This document shows, piece after piece, positions 38,861-48,382 of a DNA stretch of 64,000 nucleotides; the stretch's first letter is position 1, and each line of letters begins with the position of its first letter. The DNA is taken from the NCBI GenBank assembly GCA_963801185.1, contig CAWDDW010000001.1, positions 1,240,001 through 1,304,000 of the forward strand, in the 5' to 3' direction. Below the pieces are notes generated by a model. The model did no database searches. It saw only the letters and a list, made by a program, of their open reading frames with translations, and was not told the DNA's origin. The DNA is from Palsa-601 sp963801185 (GTDB lineage Bacteria; Actinomycetota; Acidimicrobiia; Acidimicrobiales; Bog-793). Position numbers and translations under genes: made by a program.

Positions 38861-41800
38861 GGCTCTTCGTGGAACTCCTGCAGCGAGCGCACCTCAAGCG
38901 TGAGACGCCCCCAGTCGGCGATCCCGGCAGCGGCCGCCCACGCTGCCGCGACGGTGGTGAGGCACGGGACCCGGTTGGCCGAGGCCGACTGGCGGATGTA
39001 CGCACCGTCGGCGCGAGGCCCCCGTCCTCTCGGGGTGTTCACGACGAGGCGGACCTTGCCGCTCGAGGATGAGCTCGACAGCATCGACGTGGCCCGCGCC
39101 GGCTGCCTCGCCGACCTTGGCGACAACGGTCTCGACGGCGATGCCGCGAGCTTCCAGGAAGGCGGCGGTCCCGGCGGTTGCCACGATCGAGAAGCCGAGC
39201 GCTCCGAAAGCACGCGCCGCGCTCACCCCACCCTCTTTGTCGCGGTCCGCCAGCGACATGAAGACAGCGCCGTCGCTCGGCAGCCGGTTGCCGGCCGCGA
39301 TCTGACTCTTGGCGAAAGCGAGGCCGAAGGTCCGGTCGATGCCCATGACCTCACCAGTGGAGCGCATCTCCGGGCCGAGCAGGGAGTCGACGTCAGGAAA
39401 GCGGTCAAAGGGCAGGACTGCCTCCTTCACCGATACGTGGCCGGCGGTGAGGTGCCTGTGCTCTCCTCTCAGCAGGCCCTCTTCCCTGAGCTCGGCCAGC
39501 GTCGACCCGACGAGCACCCGGGCAGCGACTTTGGCGAGCGGCACGCCCGTTGCCTTGGCGACGAACGGGACGGTCCGCGACGCCCGCGGGTTCGCCTCGA
39601 TCACGAAGACCTGACCCTGCTTAACTGCGTACTGGACGTTGATCGGGCCCTTCACCGAGAGCGCCTCGGCTATCCGCCGCGTGTGGTCCTCGATGAGCCC
39701 GATCGTCTCGGCCGAGAGCGTCGGCGGCGGGATCACACAAGCAGAGTCCCCCGAGTGGACGCCCGCCTCTTCGACGTGCTCCATCACCGCTCCGATGAGG
39801 ACCTCGCCGCTCGCGTCCCGGATCGCGTCGACGTCGACCTCGATGGCGTCCTCGAGGAACCGGTCGATGAGGATTGGCCGCTCGCTCGCGAGGGTCCCCT
39901 CGGATCCGAGTGACATCGAGTTGAAAGAGGCGTCGAGCCCGGCGTCGTCGTAGACGATCTCCATCGCCCGCCCCCCGAGCACGTAGCTCGGGCGGACGAG
40001 CGCCGGGTAACCGATCCGGCCGACGATGACGTGGGCCTCTTCGAGCGTGCGAGCCGTGCCGCCTGCCGGTTGCGGGATCTCGAGCCGGCCGCAGAGGTCG
40101 GACCAGAGCTCACGGTCCTCGGCGGTGTCGATGGCCTCGGGGGACGTCCCGAGGATGAGCTCCCGCGGGAGGCGGTCCGCCAGCTTGAGGGGTGTCTGTC
40201 CCCCTAGGGCGACGATCACGCCGAGCACGCCGCCACCTCCGGCCGCCTTCTCGGCGGCGATGACGTCGAGCACCGACTCCTCGGCCACGGGCTCGAAGTA
40301 GAGGCGGTCGGAGGTGTCGTAGTCGGTCGAGACCGTCTCGGGATTGCAGTTCACCATCACCGTCTCGTAGCCAGCGTCGCGAAGCGCCATCGAGGCGTGG
40401 ACACAGCAGTAGTCGAACTCGATGCCCTGCGCTATCCGGTTGGGGCCCGAGCCGAGGATGACAACGCGGGGGCGGTGGCCGGGCCTCACCTCGTCCTCGT
40501 CCTCGTAGGTCGAGTAGTGGTACGGGGTCTCGGCGGCGAATTCGGCACCGCAAGTGTCAACGGTCTTGAAGGTCGGCGTTACACCGGCGGCCAGGCGAGC
40601 CCGGCGGACCGTCGACTCGTCCGACCCGAACAGGTAGGCGATCTGGGCATCTCCGAAGCCGAGGCGCTTGGCACGGCGCCACTGGCGCCGGTCGAGCGCG
40701 CCGAGAGCGGCGTCGGGGGCGCCCTCTCCGAGCACCTCGAGCCTCCGGCGCTCGTCCACGATCAGCTCGATCTGGTCGAGGAACCACGGGTCGATGCCCG
40801 TCGCCTGCGCCAGGTCCTCCACCGTCTTGCCCCGCCGGAGGGCCGACTCGAGCTGAAAGAGGCGCTCGGGCGTCGGGACCTTCGCCGCCTCGACGAGCTC
40901 GTCGGTGGACAGGGCGTCGTAGTGGTGCTCGGCCCGATCTGCGTTGAGGCCGTCCCGGCCGCGCTCGATCCCACGGAGTGCCTTTTGGAGGGACTCGGGG
41001 AACGTGCGACCGATGGCCATGACCTCGCCCACCGACTGCATGCGGGTGCCGAGTGAGTCGGGCGCGCCGGGGAGTTTCTCGAAGGCCCAGCGCGGCACCT
41101 TCGTGACGACGTAGTCGATCGTCGGCTCGAAGCAGGCCGGCGTCGCCTTCGTGATGTCGTTCGCCACCTCGTCGAGGGTGTAGCCGACGGCGAGGCGGGC
41201 GGCGATCTTCGCGATCGGGAACCCGGTCGCCTTCGATGCGAGCGCGGACGATCGGGAGACGCGCGGGTTCATCTCGATCACCAGCATCTCGCCCGAGCGC
41301 GGATTCACGGCGAACTGGATGTTCGAGCCTCCGGTCTCGACCCCGACTCGTCGTATGCACTTGAACGCCGCGTTCCGCATCTCCTGGTACTCGACGTCGG
41401 ACAGCGTCTGGGCGGGGGCGACGGTGACCGAGTCGCCTGTGTGGACTCCCATCGGGTCGAAATTCTCGATCGAGCAGATGACCACGCAGTTGTCGGCCCG
41501 GTCGCGCATCACCTCGAAGCTCGAACTCCTTCCAGCCGGCGATGGACCGCTCGACGAGGATCTCCGAGACCGGGCTCGCCGCCAGGCCCTCTCGTGCGAG
41601 GCGCACGAAGTCGGGCTCGTTCCCGGCGATCCCGGTGCCCGCACCCCCGAGGATGAACGAGGGCCGGACCATGATCGGGAACCCGATCTCGCCGGCGATC
41701 TCGACGGCCTCGGCGAGGTGGTGGGCGAAGCCGGACGCCGGCACGGCGAGGCCGATGTCGGTCATCGCCTGCTTGAAGCGATCCCGGTTCTCAGCTGTCC

Positions 41801-42170
41801 GGATCGCCTCCGCGCTCGCTCCTATGAGCTCGACCCCCTGGGACTCGAGCACGCCGGCATCTGCGAGCTCGGTCGCGAGGTTGAGCGCGGTCTGGCCTCC
41901 CATAGTGGGCAGCAGCGCGTCCGGCCGCTCCCGCTCGATGATGGCGGCGAGCACCTCGGCGTCGAGCGGCTCGACGTAGGTGCGGTCGGCGAGATCGGGG
42001 TCGGTCATGATCGTCGCCGGGTTGGAGTTGGCGAGGATGACCCGGTACCCCTCCGCCCGGAGCACTCGGCAGGCCTGAGTCCCTGAGTAGTCGAATTCGC
42101 AGGCCTGGCCGATCACGATCGGACCCGAGCCGACCACGAGGATCGACGCGATGTCGTCCCGCCTGCCCAT
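38857..42170 (-). CDS. carB: Carbamoyl-phosphate synthase large subunit (two frameshifts)
   Basis: Makes carbamoyl phosphate from ammonia (delivered by CarA), bicarbonate and two ATP. Both ATP-grasp halves are visible (ILVVGSGPIVIGQACEFDYS at the start, VVILGSGPNRIAQGIEFDYC in the second half) and the C-terminal MGS-like allosteric domain. Break 1 is at 41516-41522: coding-strand GAGCTTC should be GAGCTC, giving WKEFELEVMRDRADNCV. Break 2 is near 39061-39070: either one extra base or loss of a GC pair (LERGKVRLVVNTP); it continues to HEEP at 38857. ATG 42170 overlaps the carA stop (TGATG). About 1,100 residues, as expected. Confidence 0.93.
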
Positions 42171-43309
42171 CACCGGGCCTTTTCCATCTCGGTGCGGAAC
42201 TCCGCGAAGAGGTAGCGGGCGTCGTGCGGGCCCGGACCGGCCTCGGGGTGGTACTGCACGCTGAAGGCTCGCAGGTCGTCCCGACGCAGGCCCTCTATGA
42301 CACCGTCGTTCAGGTTCACGTGAGTCACCGTCGAGGCGGCGACCGACCCGGCCTCGACGGCGTAACCGTGGTTCTGACTGGTTATCTCGACCGCGCCGGT
42401 CTCGAGCCGCCGCACGGGATGGTTGCCGCCGTGGTGGCCGAAACGCAACTTGTACGTCTTCGCACCGAGCGCGCTCGCGAGCAGTTGGTGCCCGAGGCAG
42501 ATCCCGAAGATCGGGACGGTCCCGACGAGCTGGCCGATCTGATCGGTGAGGTGCTCGAGCGCCGAGGGGTCGCCAGGACCGTTCGACAGGAAGATCCCGT
42601 CGGGCTCACGGGCGAGGGCGTCCTCAGCGGACGTGGTGGCGGGCACCACCTCGACCTCCGCGATCCGTGTGAGGTTGCGCAGGATCGTCGACTTGATGCC
42701 GAAGTCGTACGCCAACACGAAGAGCCCGGTCTCCCGTCCACCAGGGGCCACGAGCGACTCGTCCGGCCGGTACGGCGCCGTCGTCGAGACTTCTGCGACG
42801 AGATCGACGCCCTCGGTGCCGGCCTCGGTGCGCGCCGCCGCGAGGAGGTCTGCCTCGTCCGCAGTCCCGAGGGCGCACGGCATCGCGCCCTGCTCCCTGA
42901 TGTGGCGGGTCAGGCGCCTCGTGTCGATGCCCGTGATCCCGGGGATCTCGTGGCGTACGAGGAACGACTCGAGCGCCTCGGCCGAGCGCCAGTTGCTCGG
43001 TCGATCCGTCACGTCCCGCACGACGACGCCCCGGCAGAAGGGGCGGCCGGACTCCTCGTCTTCGGGCGAGACGCCGTAGTTCCCGATGTGAGGATACGTG
43101 AAGGCGATCACCTGGCCCGCGTAGGAGGGGTCGGTCACGACCTCCTGATACCCGCTGAGGCAGGTGTTGAAGACGATCTCTCCCGTGCCTACCCGCGTCG
43201 GCTCGCCACCTTGGGCGGAGGCGACGAGGGCGCCCATCGCCTCGCCTTCGAAGACTTCCCCGTCCGCCAGCACGAGCAGCGCCGGCGGACGATCGTGATC
43301 TGGGCTCAA
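42170..43309 (-). CDS. carA: Carbamoyl-phosphate synthase small (glutaminase) subunit
   Basis: Releases ammonia from glutamine for CarB. Class I glutamine amidotransferase triad: nucleophile Cys in FGICLGHQLLA, His and Glu in QYHPEAGPGPHD. N-terminal domain LADGEVFEGEAMG and GEIVFNTCLSGYQEV. The start is TTG 43309, overlapping the pyrC stop as TTGA and giving 379 residues, the normal length. The frame upstream of it lies inside pyrC and has no similarity. Confidence 0.93.
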   Translation of the reverse strand: MSPDHDRPPALLVLADGEVFEGEAMGALVASAQGGEPTRVGTGEIVFNTCLSGYQEVVTDPSYAGQVIAFTYPHIGNYGVSPEDEESGRPFCRGVVVRDVTDRPSNWRSAEALESFLVRHEIPGITGIDTRRLTRHIREQGAMPCALGTADEADLLAAARTEAGTEGVDLVAEVSTTAPYRPDESLVAPGGRETGLFVLAYDFGIKSTILRNLTRIAEVEVVPATTSAEDALAREPDGIFLSNGPGDPSALEHLTDQIGQLVGTVPIFGICLGHQLLASALGAKTYKLRFGHHGGNHPVRRLETGAVEITSQNHGYAVEAGSVAASTVTHVNLNDGVIEGLRRDDLRAFSVQYHPEAGPGPHDARYLFAEFRTEMEKAR

Positions 43310-44608
43310 CGCTGCGCCTCGCCATCGACCACGACCGGCTCCCCCTCGAGAAGCGTGTGGCGAACCTTGCCCGTCAGGCGACGGCCGGCGTAGGGGGTGT
43401 TCCTGCTCCGGGACGCGAGCCGGCCGGGGTCGACCGACCACTCGGCTGCCGGGTCGAACACGACGAGGTTGGCGGCCGATCCGGGCTCCACCGGCCCGCC
43501 CTGGCGGCCACCCGACGCCGGGTCCAGGCGCGCGATGCGGGCGGGTCGCCAGGAGAACGCGGCAAACAGGTCTACGAGCCCGAGCCGCTCCCCCATGGCG
43601 CCAGAGACCACCGCGAGCGCCGTCTCGAGCCCGAGCATGCCGGGGGGCGCCTCGTCGAAGGGCATCTCTTTCTTGTCCGGTGTGTGTGGTGCGTGGTCGG
43701 TGGCGACGGCGTCGATCACGCCCTGCTCGAGACCGGCGCTGACTGCCTCGACGTCAGCCGCCTCGCGGAGCGGGGGATTCACCTTGAACACCGAGTCGTA
43801 GCTCGCGACCTCTGCGTCGGTGAGCGAGAGGTGATGCGGCGTCGCCTCGGCGGTGACCGGGAGTCCCTCGGCCTTCGCCCGCCGGACGAGCTCCACCGAG
43901 CCCGCTGTCGAGAGGTGGAGGAAGTGCATCGGCGAGCGTGTGGCGCGCACGAGCGCGAGGTCTCGCGCCAGCATCGACTCCTCGGCGAGCGCCGGTTGAC
44001 CGACGATGCCGAGCCGGCTCGACCATGCGCCTTCGTGCATCTGGCCACCGGCGCTCAACGAGTCGTCCTGGCAGTGCTGGGCGAGCACGACGCCGAGGTC
44101 GCTCGCATATTCGAGCGCCTGGCGCATCAACGAGGCGTCCTGCACACCGGTGCCATCGTCGGTGAACAGATGGATCCCGAGCGCCGCCAGCTCGCCCATC
44201 GGCGCGAGCTGGGTCCCTCTCCGCCCGACGGTTATCGCCGCCGCGACCGCGACCTGCGCCATGGCGTCACGCCCGAGCTTCGAGAACGTCGCGCGCTATC
44301 GAGGCGTTGTCGATCGCCGGCACGGTGTTCGGCATGGCCACCACTGCCGTGTAACCGCCCAGCGCGGCAGCTCGGCAACCGGTCTCGACGGTCTCGGCGA
44401 CTTCCGCCCCGGGCTCGCGAAGATGCGTGTGCAGGTCGACGAGGCCTGGGGAGACGATGCAGCCGCCGGCCTCGAGGACGCGGGCTCCCGCCGGCGGCTC
44501 GATCGTGGCCGCGACGGCCACGATGTCAGCGCCCGAGACGAGCACGTCGCCCCTGCGCTCTCCTTGTTCGTCGACGATCGTCCCGCCGCGGATCAGAACC
44601 TCAGGCAT
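43306..44608 (-). CDS. pyrC: Dihydroorotase (one frameshift)
   Basis: Cyclises carbamoyl-aspartate to dihydroorotate. Type I dihydroorotase: zinc motif DLHTHLREPG, then AMPNTVPAID, APMGELAALGIHLFTDDG, HCQDDSL, and the catalytic ATDHAPHTP. The frame stops early at 44267. Removing one base at 44276-44282 (coding strand GAAGCTC to GAGCTC) gives VLELGRDAMAQVAVAAAITV and the intact C-terminal part. ATG 44608 overlaps pyrB by 8 bases. Confidence 0.93.
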
Positions 44609-45605
44609 CGAGCGCTCCTCTCGCCTCGCCGGCGGGCGCTTCCTCGCCGGCGGTGTCCTCCGGGTTGGCGGCCCCAAGGAGGTGGAAGAGGACGGCAGAG
44701 CGGATGAAGACTCCGTTTCTCACCTGACGGGTCACGAGGGACGAGGGGAGGTCGGCCACCTCGGGTGCGATCTCCACTCCCCGGATCATCGGGCCCGGGT
44801 GCATGAGGAGCGCGTCGGGGGCCAACCGGCTGGCGCGCTCCCGGGTCAGCCCGAAACGCTCGTGGTACTCGTCGAGGTCCGGCAAGAGCACTTGACCGGC
44901 GCGCTCGGCCTGGATCCTCAGCAGGTAGACGACGTCGAGGTCCGGCAGGACAGAGTCGAAGTCAGCCGTCGCCTTCACGGGCCAGCCCTCGAGCGAGGGC
45001 GGGAGCAAGGTGCGCGGCGCCACGAGGACGACTTCGGCTCCGAGCGCCGCGAAGGCGAGCACGTCCGAGCGGGCGACCCGGCTGTGCTTGATGTCGCCGA
45101 CGATGCCGATCCGCAGGCCGCTCAAGTCCGACGAGTCGTCGTCACCTCGGCGCTCGGCAAGGGCCTCGCGGATCGTGTAGCAGTCGAGCAGGGCCTGGGT
45201 CGGGTGCTCGTGCTGGCCGTCGCCGGCGTTGATGACCGATGCCGATGTCCACGCCGTGATCTGCGAGGGCACGCCCGACGACTTGTGGCGCACCACCATG
45301 GCGTCCACTCCCATCGCGTCGATCGTCTCGACGGTGTCCCTGAGCGACTCCCCCTTTTCGAGCGAAGAGCTCGAGGCGGAGAAGGACATGACGTCGGCCG
45401 AGAGGCGTTTCGCTGCGGCCTCGAAAGACAGCCTGGTGCGTGTCGACGCCTCGAAGAAGAGCGTCGCCACGGTCTTTCCGCGAAGTGCCGGGACTCTCGG
45501 GATCGGACGGCCTGCGACCTCCCGGAACGAGTCGGCGGTCCGCATGATGTCGACGATCCCCTCGCGCCCGAGGTCGTTCACAGACAAGAGATGGCGGGTG
45601 TTCAT
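44601..45605 (-). CDS. pyrB: Aspartate carbamoyltransferase, catalytic subunit
   Basis: Joins carbamoyl phosphate and aspartate. Carbamoyl-phosphate site FFEASTRTRLSFE, then SLEKGESLRDTV, GDGQHEHPTQALLD, HSRVARSD and the aspartate loop MHPGPMIRGVE. 334 residues. No regulatory-subunit gene (pyrI) is adjacent. ATG 45605 overlaps the pyrR stop by 4 bases. Confidence 0.96.
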   Translation of the reverse strand: MNTRHLLSVNDLGREGIVDIMRTADSFREVAGRPIPRVPALRGKTVATLFFEASTRTRLSFEAAAKRLSADVMSFSASSSSLEKGESLRDTVETIDAMGVDAMVVRHKSSGVPSQITAWTSASVINAGDGQHEHPTQALLDCYTIREALAERRGDDDSSDLSGLRIGIVGDIKHSRVARSDVLAFAALGAEVVLVAPRTLLPPSLEGWPVKATADFDSVLPDLDVVYLLRIQAERAGQVLLPDLDEYHERFGLTRERASRLAPDALLMHPGPMIRGVEIAPEVADLPSSLVTRQVRNGVFIRSAVLFHLLGAANPEDTAGEEAPAGEARGALDA

Positions 45606-46186
45606 CGGGCCGTCGTCCTCTCATCCGCTAGCTCGCCGATGAGGACGCCCTCGGCATTGACGTCCACGAGCTCGTCGCGCCGGGTGGGCAGGTTCTTCCC
45701 CACGTAGTCGGGCCGGATCGGCAGCTCACGGTGGCCGCGATCGACCATCACCGCCAGCTGCACCGCCCTCGCCCGGCCGTGGTCGGCAAGCGCATCGAGC
45801 GCCGCCCTCACCGTTCGGCCCGTGAACAGGACGTCGTCGACCAAGATGACCGTCTTGGCCGTCAAGTCGAGCGGGATGTTCGTCACTTCCTCGGGCAGGA
45901 CCGGCCGCAGGCCTATGTCGTCCCGGTAGAAGGCCACGTCGAGGGTACCGAGGGGCAGTGTGACGCCTTCGATGTCGGTGAGGACTCTCACGAGCCGCTC
46001 GGCGAGTGGAGCCCCGCCCGTTTGGAGACCCACTATCACGACGTCCTCGAGGCCGTGATTGCGCTCGATTATCTCGTGTGCGATGCGGCGCAGCGCCCGG
46101 GAGACCTCGTCTGCGTCCATCACCTGCGAGCGGGCAACAAAAACGCGCCCACCCGGGCGCGTCAACCTTCGTTCTCGTTCGGCCAC
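45602..46186 (-). CDS. pyrR: Bifunctional pyr operon RNA-binding regulator / uracil phosphoribosyltransferase
   Basis: PRPP-binding loop TVILVDDVLFTGRTVRAALD, dimer and UMP contacts LYRDDIG-type (AFYRDDIGLRPVLPEE), and RAVQLAVMVDRGHRELPIRPDYVGKN. PyrR binds pyr leader RNA when UMP is high. Two starts compete: GTG 46186 has a strong AAGGAGG five bases away, ATG 46120 (MDADEVSRALRRIAHEIIER) begins where the family core begins. The 22-codon difference contains an intrinsic-terminator hairpin (46135-46162), so regulation and start choice are linked. First gene of pyrR-B-C-carA-B-D-F. Confidence 0.95.
   Translation of the reverse strand: MAERERRLTRPGGRVFVARSQVMDADEVSRALRRIAHEIIERNHGLEDVVIVGLQTGGAPLAERLVRVLTDIEGVTLPLGTLDVAFYRDDIGLRPVLPEEVTNIPLDLTAKTVILVDDVLFTGRTVRAALDALADHGRARAVQLAVMVDRGHRELPIRPDYVGKNLPTRRDELVDVNAEGVLIGELADERTTAR
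46135..46162 (-). terminator. Intrinsic-terminator-like hairpin at the 5' end of pyrR (attenuator candidate)
   Basis: The minus strand has ACGCGCCC (46162-46155), GGGT loop, GGGCGCGT (46150-46143) followed by TTTT-G-TT: a perfect 8-base GC-rich stem with a U-run. It lies 24-44 bases after the GTG 46186 and before the ATG 46120. A translating ribosome would disrupt it, so termination could depend on whether pyrR translation starts. Confidence 0.65.
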
Positions 46187-46209
46187 GCGGGCCTCCTTTT
46201 CCGTCCGTT

Positions 46210-46227
46210 CGGGCCTCGCTGGACCCG
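46210..46227 (-). promoter_or_regulatory. PyrR-binding loop in the pyr leader RNA
   Basis: CGGGTCCAGCGAGGCCCG on the minus strand. Its core TCCAGCGAGGC fits the published PyrR-binding consensus ARUCCNGNGAGGYU except at the outermost bases, which instead pair as CGGG/CCCG, giving the expected short stem with purine-rich loop and bulge. It ends 11 bases before the AAGGAGG of pyrR. Binding could hide that site, as described for translational repression in mycobacteria. Confidence 0.75.
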
Positions 46228-46284
46228 CTTCACGTCCGAGATCTCATGATAGCCCGCCGGTCACCGGACGCGCACGGTGAAGGC

Positions 46285-47403
46285 TCAGCGGAGATCGAGC
46301 TCCTCGGAGGAGTAGGTGACGCCGATCGGCTCCAACACCACTTGGCGCGGCCCGCTCTCGACGACGCCGGCCGCGCAGGCCTCGTAGCCGAGCTCGGAGG
46401 CCAGCGCGACGACGGCCGGCCCGGCTCCGGCGGCGGCGAAGACGGCAAGACCGGATCCCATGTTGAAGGTCCCATAGGAGGCGGCCCCGTCGAGACCGGC
46501 TTCCGCCGACAGCCACGCCAGGACTTCTGGTACGGGCGGGAAGTCGGTGACGCGATAGGTGAGCGAGCGGTCCGCGCGCATGAGCTTTCGCAAGCCGTGG
46601 CCGGTGATGTGGCTCGCGTACCTGATCTCCATATGGAACGGCGCCCGGTGCAGCCCGTCGACGAGCTTCACGTAGAGAAGGCTCGGCTCGAGGACGGCCT
46701 CTGCGAGGCTCCGGCCACTCGGGAGCCTCGTCGCCCACCGCTCGGGCTGGGTCGCCGCCACCGCCCGGGCGAGAGAGGCGCCGTTCGCGTGCAACCCGCT
46801 CGAGCCGACGAGCACGATCTCGTCGCCGGCCCCGAGGCGCGAGCCCAGCCACGGTTGGCGGCCGGCTGGGACCCTCCCGATCGCGGAACCTGCGATGTCG
46901 ACCGAGCGATCGGCAACGATACCGGCAAGGGTCGGCGACTCACCACCCACCCAGGCCGCGCCGGCCTCGGCACAACCGCGCTGCCAGCCGGCAACGAGCG
47001 AGGCGTGCCGGGAGCCCGAGTACCAGCTGGCAGAACCGGTCGCGACGTACGCGCTCACCGACACCGGCAGGGCGCCGACGCAGCAGAGGTCGTTCACGAT
47101 GGCGGCGACCGAGTCGACGCCTATCCCTTCCCAGCGATCGTCGCCGAGCGACTCCTCGACCTCGCGGGCGATCTCCGACTTCGTCCCGAGGCACTCGAGC
47201 ACGGTCGCGAGCATCACGCCGTCCACCTCGATCAGTTGGGCGGGCTCTCCTATCGTCTCGGCTGCCACGACCGCGCCGCGGGCTGCCGGGGCCTCGAGCG
47301 ACGACAGGACGGCTCTTATCGAACGGCGCTTGGCCGCATCGAGAACCCCGTAGTCGACCCCGGTCGACCTGTAGGCGTCCTCTGGACCAGTCTTGTCGCC
47401 CAT
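46285..47403 (-). CDS. AIR synthase (PurM)-related protein
   Basis: 372 residues with a PurM/SelD-type ATP-binding fold: YRSTGVDYGVLDAAKRRSI, EVDGVMLATVLECLG, IVNDLCCVGALPVSVSAYVA, GWQRGCAEAGAAWVGGES, IVLVGSSGLHANGASLAR, and GTFNMGSGLAVFAAAG near the end. These are the phosphoribosylformylglycinamidine cyclo-ligase landmarks, yet residues differ from standard PurM (for example STGVDYGVL for AGVDIDAG), and its place between nusB and pyrR is not the pur locus. Could be a true PurM or a paralogue with another substrate. ATG 47403 overlaps the nusB stop (TGATG). Confidence 0.8.
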   Translation of the reverse strand: MGDKTGPEDAYRSTGVDYGVLDAAKRRSIRAVLSSLEAPAARGAVVAAETIGEPAQLIEVDGVMLATVLECLGTKSEIAREVEESLGDDRWEGIGVDSVAAIVNDLCCVGALPVSVSAYVATGSASWYSGSRHASLVAGWQRGCAEAGAAWVGGESPTLAGIVADRSVDIAGSAIGRVPAGRQPWLGSRLGAGDEIVLVGSSGLHANGASLARAVAATQPERWATRLPSGRSLAEAVLEPSLLYVKLVDGLHRAPFHMEIRYASHITGHGLRKLMRADRSLTYRVTDFPPVPEVLAWLSAEAGLDGAASYGTFNMGSGLAVFAAAGAGPAVVALASELGYEACAAGVVESGPRQVVLEPIGVTYSSEELDLR

Positions 47404-47844
47404 CACTGCTCCGGCAGCGACGACCGAGCCGGCGGCCCACCCCGGACGACCGCCGCGACTGCCGAGAGGACGCCGTTCACGTAGCGGCCGGAGTCCTCTG
47501 TCGAGTAGCTCTTCGCCAGCTCGACAGCCTCGTCGATCACGACGGCGACCGGCACTTCGGGCTCGGCGAGGAGCTCGTAGCACGCGATGCGCAGCAGGCA
47601 CCGGTCAACGGCAGGCATGCGCTCGAGCGGCCAGCCCGCCGCGTGACGATCGAGAAGGTCGTCGATCCGGCCGAGCTCTCTCGACTCCGGCAACGAGCTG
47701 TGCCGCATAGGGCGCCGGCGGTGCCGGCAACTCCGCCAGGACCTCGTCGAACGCCAGCTCCTTGCACTCGGCTTCGTAGAGGATCTCGAGAGCCCGCTCC
47801 CTCGATCGGCGGCGCTCGCCGCTACGCGCGGGTGATGTACTCAC
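47403..47844 (-). CDS. nusB: Transcription antitermination protein NusB (one frameshift)
   Basis: NusB binds boxA RNA with S10. N-terminal SRERALEILYEAECKELAFD, then WPLERMPAVDRCLLRIACYE, VAVVIDEAVELAKSYSTEDS and RYVNGVLSAV, the family hallmark. Near 47683-47692 the frame changes: one extra base, or a missing pair, in GTCGAGAGAGCTC. GTG 47844 (VSTSPARSGERRRSRER) overlaps the efp end by 23 bases and is the first start in frame that precedes the conserved part closely. Between efp and the pyr operon as in other actinobacteria. Confidence 0.9.
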
Positions 47845-48382
47845 CGGACCGGGTGTCCACCTTGATGCGGTCACCCGGGTTCACGAACAACGGGACCTGG
47901 ACGATCCGACCGGTCTCGAGAGTCGCGGGCTTGCGAGCACCAGAGACTCGATCGCCTTGAATCCCCGGCTCGGTCTCTGTGATGGTGAGCTCGACAGAAG
48001 CTGGCAGATCGACGTCGACGATCTCGCCGCCGTACATCTGGAGAACTACGGAGTCCCCTTCTTTCAGGTACGACGGGGCGTCCCCGAGCGCGGACGTGTC
48101 GACGTAGAGCTGCTCGTAGCTGACGTTGTCCATGAAGACGTACTGCTCGCCGTCGCGGTAGAGGTACTGCATCTCCCGCTTGTCGATGACGGCCTGCTCG
48201 ACCTTCTCGTCGGCCCGGAAGGTTCGCTCGACGACGGCCTTGGTCCTCGAGTTCCGCAGCTTCGTGCGGACGAACGCCCCGCCCTTGCCCGGCTTCACGT
48301 GCTGGAACTCAACGACCGAGAAGAGCCCTTCCGGCAGATCGATCGTCATGCCGTTGCGGAGGTCGTTAGTGGAAAGGGGCAT
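47822..48382 (-). CDS. efp: Elongation factor P
   Basis: Relieves ribosome stalling at proline runs. Three beta domains: N-terminal KOW-like with the tip VKPGKGGAFVRTKLRN (lysine after PG is the modifiable residue), central MQYLYRDGEQYVFMDN, and C-terminal PLFVNPGDRIKVDTRSGEYI. 186 residues. No EpmA/EpmB or deoxyhypusine-like gene is nearby. ATG 48382 overlaps the peptidase stop (TGATG). Confidence 0.96.
   Translation of the reverse strand: MPLSTNDLRNGMTIDLPEGLFSVVEFQHVKPGKGGAFVRTKLRNSRTKAVVERTFRADEKVEQAVIDKREMQYLYRDGEQYVFMDNVSYEQLYVDTSALGDAPSYLKEGDSVVLQMYGGEIVDVDLPASVELTITETEPGIQGDRVSGARKPATLETGRIVQVPLFVNPGDRIKVDTRSGEYITRA

Noticed and set aside
23047..44282. Programmed +1 frameshifting as the cause of the breaks at GAAGCTC.
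   Set aside because: The broken genes are unrelated, have no slow or stop codon at the shift site, and most are never frameshifted in relatives. A sequence error explains all of them more simply.
46228..46284. A pyr operon promoter around TATCAT (about 46246-46251).
   Set aside because: No acceptable -35 box lies at 16-19 bases; the promoter may lie inside the upstream gene, so I do not mark one.
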